Assembly: GCA_023411815.1 (NCBI GenBank)
Contig: JAEYOJ010000108.1
Span: forward strand, 17,217 to 81,216
Source: Pseudomonadota bacterium
Lineage (GTDB): Bacteria; Desulfobacterota; Desulfovibrionia; Desulfovibrionales; Desulfovibrionaceae
DNA length: 64,000 bases
Direction of reading: 5' to 3'
How positions within the stretch are numbered: position 1 is the first letter of the stretch; each line of letters opens with the position of its first letter. The notes under the pieces were generated by a model. It worked only from the letters and a program-made list of their open reading frames with translations. It was not told the origin of the DNA and did not search any database. The translations under genes were made by a program, and so were the position numbers. This document shows positions 16,066 to 24,141 of the stretch, piece by piece.

Positions 16066-18165
16066 ATGACCAGGCTTGTCCGCTATCCGGGCCCCGGATG
16101 CGTCGTCGAATTCATGCAGGGCAACCAGCCGCAGCTCGCCTACGTGGTCGAGGAGCAGTCGGGCAAGTTGCGCGTGCTGACCCAGAATCGCCGCGAGGCC
16201 AAGCTTCCCGCCTCCCGGCTGCTGCCCTGGTCGGGGCCGGCCTGCCCCGCGGACCTGGGGCGGGCCGAGATCGAACGCCTGCTGGACAGCCATCTGGCCA
16301 GACGGCGCGAAGTAGCGGCCGGCATCGACGTGCTGGAGCTGTGGTCCATGGCCCAGGGCGAGGTGGACCAGGCCAAGGCCGAGTGGTTCGCCGAGCTGCT
16401 CTGGGCCGACCCGGACCCTGATCAGGTGGCGGCCATGGGTCGCGTGCTTCTGGACTGCAAGACGCACTTCAAGTTCCATCCCCCCGAGTTCATCCCCTAC
16501 TCGGCCGAGACGGTCGAAACCCGCCTGTCCGAGCAGGAGGAGGCGCGCATCAGGGAAAAGCTCGTCGGCGTCGGCCAGTCCTTTCTCAAGGAGCTCTGGC
16601 AATCGGGCAACGGCCCGGTCGACGTGAACAAGCTGCGCGCAAAGCCCGACGCCGAAACCGCGAGCCTGCTGGCCGACATGCTCAAGGCCCGCATGGCCGA
16701 CCCCGAGGACAAGGAGCCAGACCCACTCTGGCGCGAGGTGCGCCGTGGGCTGCCCGAGCACCCGTATCTGGCCCTGCTGCTGGCCGAACGCTGGGGCATC
16801 GTGCCGCCCCACTACAATTATCTGCTGGCCCGCGCGGCCTACACCATGGACGAGTCCTGGGCCGAGCCCTTTGCCGACGAGGTCGCGCAGTTGACCAGCC
16901 GGCGCGACGAGCTGGACACCGAGGCCGACCCGCGCCGCTTCGTGTCCATCGACGCTGCCACCACCACGGACATCGACGACGCCTTCGTGGCCTCGTACGA
17001 CGGCGAGACCATACCGGTTTCCGTGGCCCTGGCCTGCCCGGCCGTGCACTGGGACTTTTCCAGCCCCCTGGGCCGGGCGGTCCTGGACCGCGCCACGAGC
17101 CTTTACCTGCCCGAGGGCACGAGCCACATGCTCCCCCGCGCACTGGCCGAGGACATTTACAGCCTGCGCCAGGGCGAACCACGGCCGGCGCTGATCCTCG
17201 ACCTGCGCGTGGACGCGGGCGGCGAGCCGTCATTGACCGGACTGCGTTTCGGGAAAATCACGGTGGCCGCCAACATCACCTACCACCAGGCCGAGGAGTG
17301 CCTGTCCGCCGGCCCCAAAGCCTGCGCCGACGCCACGGGCGGCGCAAGCGCCGACCTGGACTGGGCCGCGGCCCGCGATCTGGCTTCCCGGCTGCGCGAC
17401 CGGCGCATCCGCAACGGTGCGGTGATCATCGAGCGCCAGGAGCCGGAGATCGTGCTCGACGACGGCGACTCGCCCCAGGTGCACCTGGAGATCAAGGAAC
17501 CCACGCCCTTGGCACAGCTCCTGGTCAGCGAACTCATGATCGTGGCCAACGAGCTCTGCGCGCGTTGGGCCATGGAACAGGGCGTGCCGCTCTACTTCCG
17601 CGCTCAGGACACCGTGCTGCCCAAGGACGCCGCCGGAGTATGGACCGAGCCCGAGGACGTGTACCGCGTGGTCAAGCACTTCGGCCCCACCCTGCTGGAG
17701 ACCCAGCCCAAGCCCCACAAGGGTCTGGGCGTGCCGGCCTACAGTCCCGTGACCTCGCCGCTGCGGCGAATCACCGACCTGATCAACGTGACCCAGATCC
17801 AGCGCAGCCTAACCACGGGCCAGCCCCTGTTCAGCCGCGACGAGCTGGAAGCCATGCAGCCGACCGTCAGCTCGCGGCTCGAGGCCGTGGGCAAGGTGCA
17901 GCGGTTCAGGCCCCGCTACTGGAAGCTCCTGCACCTGCTGCAGAACCGCAAGGCCTCCACCTGGATCGGCGTGGCCGTGGACGAGTCCGGCGGGCTGGTG
18001 ACCCTGGCCCTGCCTGACGCCCAGATCTTCGTTCGCGCCCCGCGCGTCATGCTCGGCGACAAGTTGTACCCCGGCCAGCGCTTCGCGCTCCGTTTCGGCA
18101 AGATCGACCCCCTGTGCAACGAGATCCGCGTGGCCGAGGCCCACGAGGAGGAGACGAATGGCTAG
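16066..18165 (+). CDS. RNB-domain exoribonuclease (RNase II family)
   Basis: 3'-5' exoribonuclease of the RNase II/R superfamily, 699 residues. About 280 N-terminal residues without a clear cold-shock motif precede the RNB catalytic domain. The metal-binding pattern is intact: Asp296, Asp302, Asp304 and Asp305 in SIDAATTTDIDDAF. Further hallmarks are LPEGTSHMLPRALAEDIYSLRQGEPRPAL and YSPVTSPLRRITDLINVTQI. The C-terminus is a short S1-like strand region. Start ATG 16066 follows TAGGAG. plsY begins 36 bases after the stop, so the two are probably co-transcribed. Confidence 0.9.
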   Translation: MTRLVRYPGPGCVVEFMQGNQPQLAYVVEEQSGKLRVLTQNRREAKLPASRLLPWSGPACPADLGRAEIERLLDSHLARRREVAAGIDVLELWSMAQGEVDQAKAEWFAELLWADPDPDQVAAMGRVLLDCKTHFKFHPPEFIPYSAETVETRLSEQEEARIREKLVGVGQSFLKELWQSGNGPVDVNKLRAKPDAETASLLADMLKARMADPEDKEPDPLWREVRRGLPEHPYLALLLAERWGIVPPHYNYLLARAAYTMDESWAEPFADEVAQLTSRRDELDTEADPRRFVSIDAATTTDIDDAFVASYDGETIPVSVALACPAVHWDFSSPLGRAVLDRATSLYLPEGTSHMLPRALAEDIYSLRQGEPRPALILDLRVDAGGEPSLTGLRFGKITVAANITYHQAEECLSAGPKACADATGGASADLDWAAARDLASRLRDRRIRNGAVIIERQEPEIVLDDGDSPQVHLEIKEPTPLAQLLVSELMIVANELCARWAMEQGVPLYFRAQDTVLPKDAAGVWTEPEDVYRVVKHFGPTLLETQPKPHKGLGVPAYSPVTSPLRRITDLINVTQIQRSLTTGQPLFSRDELEAMQPTVSSRLEAVGKVQRFRPRYWKLLHLLQNRKASTWIGVAVDESGGLVTLALPDAQIFVRAPRVMLGDKLYPGQRFALRFGKIDPLCNEIRVAEAHEEETNG

Positions 18166-18201
18166 GGTCTCCCCCACCCGGCGCGCCAAAGGAGTCTATC
18201 C

Positions 18202-18807
18202 ATGTTTTTGAGCATCGGCTGGATTCTCATGTCCTACCTGATCGGCTCCGTGCCTTTCGGGCTGTTGGTGGCCAAGGCCGTGTGCGGCGTGGACCCGCGC
18301 CTGGAAGGCAGCCGCAACACCGGCGCCACCAACGTCTCGCGCCTGTGCGGCACCAAGTACGGCCTGGCCGTGCTGGCCCTGGACCTGCTCAAGGGCTGGG
18401 CGCCCGCCGCCGGGGCCATGGTCTTCAGCGACAACTGGTTCTTCCTGAGCCTCGTGGGTCTGGCCGCCATCATCGGCCACACCAACTCGCCCTTCCTGTC
18501 CGGCAAGGGCGGCAAGGGCGTGGCCACGACCATCGGCGTGTTCCTGGCCCTCACGCCCGCGGCCCTGATCATCTCCGTGCTGTGCTGCGTGGCGGCCATC
18601 ACCATCTCGGGCTACGTGTCGCTGGGCTCCCTGACCCTCGGCGCGGCCCTGCCAGTATTCACGCTGCTCACCGGCAAGATCGGCTTCCTGCCCGTGACCC
18701 TGCTGGTGGCCGTGATCATCTACTGGAAGCACCGCGAGAACATCCGCCGATTGGCCACGGGACAGGAAAATCCGTGGCGGAAGAAGAAGGTGCAGGAAAA
18801 GACCTGA
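18202..18807 (+). CDS. plsY: Acyl-phosphate:glycerol-3-phosphate acyltransferase
   Basis: Inner-membrane enzyme that transfers the acyl group from acyl phosphate to glycerol 3-phosphate, the first step of phospholipid synthesis. 201 residues with five or so membrane helices. Signature loops are GSVPFGLLVAK, GSRNTGATNVSRLCG, IIGHTNSPFLSGKGGKGVATTIGV and the C-terminal WKHRENIRRL. Start ATG 18202 has AAAGGAG upstream. It follows the RNase gene closely. Confidence 0.95.
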   Translation: MFLSIGWILMSYLIGSVPFGLLVAKAVCGVDPRLEGSRNTGATNVSRLCGTKYGLAVLALDLLKGWAPAAGAMVFSDNWFFLSLVGLAAIIGHTNSPFLSGKGGKGVATTIGVFLALTPAALIISVLCCVAAITISGYVSLGSLTLGAALPVFTLLTGKIGFLPVTLLVAVIIYWKHRENIRRLATGQENPWRKKKVQEKT

Positions 18808-19114
18808 GCCATATCGCACGCATGCCGGGGAGGGACGCCCTCCCTCTCCGGCTCCTTGCCGGAGCCGCTCACGCCAAGGCGATCCTGGCCCCGGCGGTTC
18901 GTCGGCAAATCGTCGTTGCCACCCCGTTTCCCCAGCCATTCCGCCCCTGATCCTCCCAGCACGGCCGCGAGGGCGCGCCGGGCAAGCCACGGACAAAGGC
19001 GTCCCGCCGGAAATCATGTGTTGCGCGCCCGCCGCGTTCCGCTATGCTGGCCGCAAACTCCTGACCCGAGTATTCCGCCTGCCCGCCGCAGGCTTGCAAA
19101 TGGAGGAACATTCC
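18808..19114 (+). other. Intergenic region with two GC-rich hairpins
   Basis: 307 bases without a convincing gene. Just after plsY are two consecutive hairpins, GGGAGGGACGCCCTCCC and CTCCGGCTCCTTGCCGGAG. They resemble the hairpin part of the dispersed repeat and probably end the transcript. The rest leads to the next gene; no clear promoter seen. Confidence 0.5.
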
Positions 19115-20107
19115 ATGCTCGAACGCATGCGCCATCTGGTGGAAGATCACTGGTCCGGCCAGCGCCGGCAGGCGCCCCGGCGTGACGCCCGGCTGGACGA
19201 GACAGTGGACCGGATCGCCCAGAGCGTCTCGCCAAAGATCAAGGCCGTGCGCGATTACCGGCGGAGGCTTCGCGAGCCGGTCAGGCAAGCCCTGGAATAC
19301 TTCAGCCGCGCCGCCGAAGCGCTCGTGGGCCCTGTCGTCATGGAGCCGAAACGCTGGCGCACGGACCCGCTGCTGAACGCCTGCTTCAGCTCCATGGAAC
19401 ATATGAGCGGATTCCTGCGCGACAGCGATCCCCTGCGCCGGCAGGCCGCCATGTCTCGGCAGGGCGACCTGTTCTTCCTGCTGACCATGGATCGCCGGGA
19501 GGAAACCATCCCGGGGAACGTCACGGATTGCGACGTTCCCCGCAGGGATGTGCTGCAGACCGTGGTCACCTTCAGCGACCACCGGGCCCAAGCCGCCGCC
19601 CCGACCCTGGAGGAATCCCGCGAACGCATGGTCCGCGGGGCGTTGGAGCTTCTCGCGGCCAGGGCCAAGTCGCACATCATGGACAATCACAGGAAGATCG
19701 AGGAGCTGGAGCGCGCCAAGGCCACACTCAAGAGCGAGATGAAGCTGCTGGAGCTTGAACACCATGGGCTGGGCGAGGCGTTCGTCGATGCCGACATGCG
19801 CCGGAAGCTCGCCGAAGGCGAGCAGGTCATGCGCGAGCTGGCCTCGAACATGGCCCAGCTCAGGTCGGAGTTCGTGGATTTGTCGGACTATCTGGAATAC
19901 GCCGTGGGAGTGTTCGAGGAGCCCAGGGAGTTCGTCACCTTCGGCACCGTGGCGATGATGGTTAACAGGCAGGGAGTCAAGGACTACCAGGGCCAGGACG
20001 ACCCCAGCCACCTCATCCGCTTCAGCGAGATACGCCTTGCGGACAGGACGCGTGCGGCTTTCGTGGCCTGCTGCCCGACGGAGCACATCCTGGCCGGCCG
20101 GGGCTGA
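19115..20107 (+). CDS. Hypothetical cytoplasmic protein, 330 residues
   Basis: Not recognised. No signal peptide or membrane segment. Residues about 195-275 are strongly helical and charged (ERAKATLKSEMKLLELEH and similar) and likely form a coiled coil. The C-terminal 60 residues are a mixed domain with DDPSHLIRFSEIRLADRTRAAFVACC. ATG 19115 is chosen because GGAGGAA lies 6 bases before it; earlier in-frame ATGs at 19016 and 19100 lack a site, and 19100 is part of the ribosome binding sequence itself. Single gene between a hairpin region and a strong terminator. Confidence 0.7.
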   Translation: MLERMRHLVEDHWSGQRRQAPRRDARLDETVDRIAQSVSPKIKAVRDYRRRLREPVRQALEYFSRAAEALVGPVVMEPKRWRTDPLLNACFSSMEHMSGFLRDSDPLRRQAAMSRQGDLFFLLTMDRREETIPGNVTDCDVPRRDVLQTVVTFSDHRAQAAAPTLEESRERMVRGALELLAARAKSHIMDNHRKIEELERAKATLKSEMKLLELEHHGLGEAFVDADMRRKLAEGEQVMRELASNMAQLRSEFVDLSDYLEYAVGVFEEPREFVTFGTVAMMVNRQGVKDYQGQDDPSHLIRFSEIRLADRTRAAFVACCPTEHILAGRG

Positions 20108-20171
20108 TGCGCATTCCGTCGACATGATTCGGAGACAGTCCAGCGGGCCCGGCTCCACGGGGCGGCAAAGG

Positions 20172-20205
20172 AAGAGCCCCGGCTTCTTGCGAAGCCGGGG
20201 CTCTT
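20172..20205. terminator. Strong hairpin between convergent genes
   Basis: Perfect 15-bp stem AAGAGCCCCGGCTTC / GAAGCCGGGGCTCTT with a 4-base loop. It lies between the 330-residue protein gene (plus) and the RRM gene (minus). T-rich sequence is weak on both sides, so it may serve both. Confidence 0.8.
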
Positions 20206-20242
20206 AGCTATCGATCATTTCCGGCTAGGGCCGGAAAATGCT

Positions 20243-20542
20243 CTACCAGCGCTTGCCGTACGAAGAACGGCCACCGCCACCGCCAGCCGGACGCGGAGCG
20301 CGCTCCTGGGCCTCGTTGACCTTCAGGGCGCGGCCGCTGAAGTCCTTGCCGTCCAGGGCCTCGATGGCGGCACCTGCGCCGTCGTCATCCATCTCGACGA
20401 AGCCGAAGCCGCGCAGACGGCCGGTCTCGCGGTCGGTGATAAGGCTCACCGACTTGACTTCGCCGTAAGCGGAGAACAGGTTGCGGACTTCTTCGTCGTA
20501 GGTGGAAAAAGGCAGGTTGCCGACGTACAGTTTCTTGGACAT
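20243..20542 (-). CDS. RNA-binding protein, single RRM domain with Gly-rich tail
   Basis: 99 residues. One RNA recognition motif with RNP2 KLYVGNLPF and RNP1 RGFGFVEM, then a short GGGGGR-type tail. Such proteins occur in cyanobacteria and Desulfovibrio-type bacteria and bind single-stranded RNA, often linked to cold adaptation. Start ATG 20542 with GGAG upstream; the longer frame to 20557 adds five residues without support. Free-standing gene with its own terminator. Confidence 0.92.
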   Translation of the reverse strand: MSKKLYVGNLPFSTYDEEVRNLFSAYGEVKSVSLITDRETGRLRGFGFVEMDDDGAGAAIEALDGKDFSGRALKVNEAQERAPRPAGGGGGRSSYGKRW

Positions 20543-20739
20543 TGCTGTTAGCTCCAATCGGTTTCGGCACTACTTCTCATCAACTCGGAGCCAAGCACAC
20601 GCAACGGTCCAAGACTCAATGGGGATTCATGCCCTTACTATCGAGGGGAGACAATAAGCCCATTTTGGACGTCGGGCAATGGGCCGCACAAAATATATTT
20701 CGCCCGCCCAGGCCGCTGAAAGAGGTCCGGCCAGACCGG

Positions 20740-21996
20740 TTAGCCCTTGAGTATCCGCGCGGCGTCCTCGAAGCTCATGGCGTTGAGCACGTTATCGGGG
20801 GCGATGCGGCCGCGGCGTGCCTGGCCGATACCCCAGATCATGTTCCCCAGGGCCTCCAGGGAGTGCGCGTCGGTGCATACGGCCAGCAGGCAGCCGACCT
20901 CCCGCGCCAGGTCGCAGTGGTAGCCGTTCAGGTCCAGGCGGTCGTGCTTGGCGTTGACCTCCAGGATGCGGCCGCGCTCGGCCGCGCCCGTGATGATCTG
21001 GCCCATGTGCGCGCCGTGGGGGGCCTGGGTGCACAGCAGCCGCCCGGTGGGATGGGCCAGGATGCGGAAACGGGGGTGGTCCATGGCCTTCAGGATGCGC
21101 GCCGTCTGCCGTTCGGCCGGCAGGTCGAAATGGGTGTGGATGGAGCAGACGGTGTAATCAAGTTGGGCCAGCATCGCCTCGGACAGGCCCAGCGATCCGT
21201 CGGCAAGGATCTCCACCTCGGCGCCCTTGAACAGCCGGATGTCCATCTTCGCGTTGAGCCGGTCGATCTCCTCCCATTGGCGGGCCAGATCGCGCTCATG
21301 GATGCCCCAGCCGCCTTCCACGCGATGGGCGTGGTCCGTGATGCCCAGATAGGCGTAGCCGAGTTCCTGGGCCTTGCGGGCCATCTCCTCCAGGCTTGCC
21401 TTGCCGTCGGACCAGTTCGTGTGCACGTGCAGGTCACCGCGCAGGTCCCCGCGTGCGATAAGCCGCGGCAGGCCCCCTTCGCCGGCCTCCACCATCTCCT
21501 CGCCGCCCTCGCGCAACTCGGGCGGCACGTAGGGCAGGCCCGCGAGGGTATAGATCTCCTCCTCCTCGGCTCCGCCCATGCGGCGGGCCCCGCGATACAC
21601 GCCCTGCTCGCTTATGGTCAGTCCCTTCTCGGCGGCCAGGGACGCGACGGCGGCCACGTGGGCATAGCTTCCCGTGCGCAGGAACATGGCCGCGCCGAAG
21701 CAGTCGTCGGGCACGAGCACGATTTCCGCCGGCAGGCCGCCTTCCAGGCGCACCTCTCTGCTGTTCATGAGATCGTCGGACTGGCCCTGGCCTGTCGAAA
21801 GGCCGGACAGGCTGGCGGAGCCCTTGTTCCCGTCATCGAAGCCGGCCACAATGGTCACCGACCTGACGGTCTCCACATGTCTGCGCACCGCCCCGGCCAG
21901 CCCCACGCGGCGAATGCCCGGCGTGCCCTGCAAGGCCTTCAGCGGCCCGCGGGCGGCATCCACCGCCACGGGCAAGGGATAGCATTGCTCGGCCAT
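20740..21996 (-). CDS. PolX-derived protein: degenerate nucleotidyltransferase plus intact PHP domain
   Basis: 418 residues. Residues about 185-415 form a PHP phosphoesterase domain of the PolX C-terminal type with all metal-site motifs: DLHVHTNWSDG, ITDHAH, GAEVEI, SIHTHFD, LAHPTGR and TDAHSLEAL. Residues 1-170 align with the palm/thumb of PolX polymerase. However, the catalytic block that should read GSxRRxxETxxDID is GAVRRHVETVRSVT, so the paired aspartates are gone, and the N-terminal HhH part is missing. It is therefore probably a 3'-5' exonuclease or phosphatase, not a polymerase. Confidence 0.85.
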   Translation of the reverse strand: MAEQCYPLPVAVDAARGPLKALQGTPGIRRVGLAGAVRRHVETVRSVTIVAGFDDGNKGSASLSGLSTGQGQSDDLMNSREVRLEGGLPAEIVLVPDDCFGAAMFLRTGSYAHVAAVASLAAEKGLTISEQGVYRGARRMGGAEEEEIYTLAGLPYVPPELREGGEEMVEAGEGGLPRLIARGDLRGDLHVHTNWSDGKASLEEMARKAQELGYAYLGITDHAHRVEGGWGIHERDLARQWEEIDRLNAKMDIRLFKGAEVEILADGSLGLSEAMLAQLDYTVCSIHTHFDLPAERQTARILKAMDHPRFRILAHPTGRLLCTQAPHGAHMGQIITGAAERGRILEVNAKHDRLDLNGYHCDLAREVGCLLAVCTDAHSLEALGNMIWGIGQARRGRIAPDNVLNAMSFEDAARILKG

Positions 21997-22016
21997 GATC
22001 GGTCCTTTTCCATAGC

Positions 22017-22132
22017 ATTTTGCAATTCGACTCAGAGAGGGCGCTACCCTCGCTCAAACTTTCTCCCGCCAGGGTGTGGCGTTCCCTGGATCCCCCCCAT
22101 TATCTTCGTTTCAATTGCAATGTGCCGTAAGG
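22017..22132 (+). repeat. Dispersed two-hairpin intergenic repeat, copy B
   Basis: Matches copy A (11027-11136) from end to end: TTTTGCAAT, CAGAGAGGG..CCCTCGCTC hairpin, CCCGCCAGGG..CCCTGGA hairpin, CCCATTATCT, and TTGCAATGTGCCGTAAGG. Both ends carry the palindrome TTGCAA. It lies upstream of the PolX-like gene and downstream of the protease gene, both on the minus strand. Confidence 0.75.
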
Positions 22133-22210
22133 GGTGCAGGCCTGTTTTGGTGATCGGGACACTAACCGCCGCCGACGCTTCTGTCCACGCCGGCGGATTG
22201 CGGACACGGA

Positions 22211-23341
22211 TCAGGCGTCGTCCAGCTGAAGGCGCACCGATACCGCCGTGGAGACATCCTTGAGGGTGATGAGCCCGGCCAGGCGGTCCTGCTCGACGAC
22301 CAGGAAGCGGCTGTTGCCGCTGGCGGTCATGCGGTTCAGGGCCTCGCCCAGGTCCATGTCCGGCGGAAGGACCAGCTCCTCCGAGTACGGCCTGAGCACG
22401 TCGGCCACCCTGCGCCGCCCGCGTTCCTCGCGCGGCACGCTGCGCACGTCCTTGATGCGCACGGCACCCAGGAGACGCCCGTTGTCCAGCACCGGGTACA
22501 TGTCGTGATGGTGCTTGTAGATGAAGTCCTCCACAAACTCCGAAAGCGGCAGGTCCGGGCCGACCGTGACCGGCTCGCGCACCATGAGGTCGCTCACCCG
22601 TTGGCCCTGCAGGCGCTGCCGGAACAATACCCGGCGGTAGGAAGCCTGAGCCGCGCTGCGCAGGAAGATGCCTATGACCAGATACCAGAGTCCGCCCACC
22701 AGCGCTCCGGCGAGCATGTTGAGCAGCCCCAGGCCAATGAGGATGGCCCCGATGATGGAGCCCATGGACGCGGCTATGCGCGTGGCCCAGGTCAGGTCCT
22801 TTTTCCAGCGCCACAGCAGTGAGCGGATGATGCGGCCGCCGTCCAGGGGAAAGGCAGGCAGGAGGTTGAAGGCGGCCAGGATGAAATTGATGAAGGCCAG
22901 GTATGCCGTTACGCCGAGCACCGGGGCCGGCCAGGCGGCGGATTCCCCCCAGCGGTACACGCCCCAGAATACCAAGCCGAGGACTATGCTGGAAAGCGGA
23001 CCGGCCGCGGCCATCCACAGTTCCGTGCGCGCCGAGCGCGGCTCGTCGCTCATCTCGGACACTCCGCCGAAAAGGAACAGCGTTATGCCGCGCATGGGCA
23101 AACCCATGCGCCGGGCCACCACCGAATGCCAGAACTCGTGGAAGATGATGGAGGAGAACAGGCCCAGGGCGCCGATGGCGGCCATGGCCCAATAGGTCGA
23201 GTCGGCAAGGCCCGGATAGTATGCGGGGAAGAAGCCCACTGCCAGGGACCAGGTCACCAGCGCGGCGATGATGAGCCAGCTCGCGTCTATGCTCACCTCG
23301 AAACCGAACAGGGTGAAGAGCTTTAACTTTCTGCCGAACAT
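22211..23341 (-). CDS. Site-2-type intramembrane metalloprotease (M50) with CBS domains
   Basis: 376 residues. N-terminal membrane domain with the zinc motif HEFWH (His68-Glu69-His72) and the second motif NLLPAFPLDGGRI, as in SpoIVFB-like proteases. Two CBS modules follow (about 240-375: VSDLMVREPVTVGPDLPL... and ADVLRPYSEELVLPPDMDL...), which probably sense an adenosine nucleotide. Start ATG 23341 has a perfect AAGGAGG; the frame extends to 23584 but that part overlaps an antiporter relic. Substrate unknown. Confidence 0.9.
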   Translation of the reverse strand: MFGRKLKLFTLFGFEVSIDASWLIIAALVTWSLAVGFFPAYYPGLADSTYWAMAAIGALGLFSSIIFHEFWHSVVARRMGLPMRGITLFLFGGVSEMSDEPRSARTELWMAAAGPLSSIVLGLVFWGVYRWGESAAWPAPVLGVTAYLAFINFILAAFNLLPAFPLDGGRIIRSLLWRWKKDLTWATRIAASMGSIIGAILIGLGLLNMLAGALVGGLWYLVIGIFLRSAAQASYRRVLFRQRLQGQRVSDLMVREPVTVGPDLPLSEFVEDFIYKHHHDMYPVLDNGRLLGAVRIKDVRSVPREERGRRRVADVLRPYSEELVLPPDMDLGEALNRMTASGNSRFLVVEQDRLAGLITLKDVSTAVSVRLQLDDA

Positions 23342-23352
23342 CCGCGCCTCCT

Positions 23353-23680
23353 TCAGGTCTGTGCGGGGCCCGATCTGTCGAGCAGGGCTTTGACCAGCAC
23401 GGCCCCGATGATGCAGGTCAGCACGCTCGACAATACCACAGCCGCGAAGATCGTGTCCGAAACCGCCCAATCCCCGAGTCCCTGGCCCATCTGCATGATG
23501 ATCATGGTGACTTCCGCCCTCGGCACCATGCTCACGCCCACGATAAAGGCGGACTGCCTTACGACGCAGCCGGCGTGGTCGCAAAGACCTTCAGCATGGC
23601 CAGCCCCAGGGCGAGAATTGTCACGGAAAGGTCGAATGCGCTCTCCACAAAAGGGCTCCAGTTTCCGCTCCTCGATCGAG
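23353..23680 (-). pseudogene. Relic of a CPA2-type Na+/H+ or K+/H+ antiporter, C-terminal part
   Basis: Two overlapping frames give antiporter-like sequence. SIEERKLEPFVESAFDLSVTILALG is followed by a stop; after a frameshift comes RQSAFIVGVSMVPRAEVTMII and a last helix ending in VLVKALLDRSG. MVPRAEV corresponds to the conserved PRGE motif. The N-terminal two thirds of such a protein is missing. It sits just upstream of the protease gene. No start codon with ribosome binding site is seen. Confidence 0.65.
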
Positions 23681-24141
23681 CCTCGGTGAATGCCTACAGT
23701 CTATAGCATGCACGCGGCATTCTGACCAAGGCGAACCGCTCCGGGACCTCCTGCCCCCGTGCGCCGGTTGCCTGTACCAAATCGTGAGCAATGCCCCCTT
23801 CCTTTTATCCACACAGTATTCATGCTAGAAAAATTCATACAGATCATTGGTTTAAAAAGTAAAACACGTGTGGACAACGAGCAAGCCAGCCTATGAGGCA
23901 GAACAAAATAAACTAAGTTTAATCTTAATGTATAACTTCTCGGAATGCCTTTTGCTTTCCTTGGCCATGCTACGCTTAAAGTGGTTCCCGGCGATATCTA
24001 CCCACTCAAGCGTTGATAGAGAGCTGCAATGGAAGTCATTGCATCTATTGGTCAATATTCTCTATTGGCAACTCTTTCGGATTCAGGCCTCTTCAACAAC
24101 GTGTTGATCCGCATTCACTTTCTTACCAGACCGAGGGCTCC
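23681..24141 (+). other. AT-richer intergenic region upstream of a chemoreceptor gene
   Basis: 460 bases, clearly lower in GC than the neighbours, with no supported gene. A short ORF at 23868-24107 has no ribosome binding site and no recognisable sequence. It probably holds the promoter of the chemoreceptor gene, but no confident sigma-28, sigma-54 or sigma-70 site was found. Confidence 0.4.

Noticed and set aside
23868..24107. 79-codon plus-strand ORF in the AT-rich region before the Cys-rich receptor
   Set aside because: No ribosome binding site and no similarity; likely chance in low-GC DNA.
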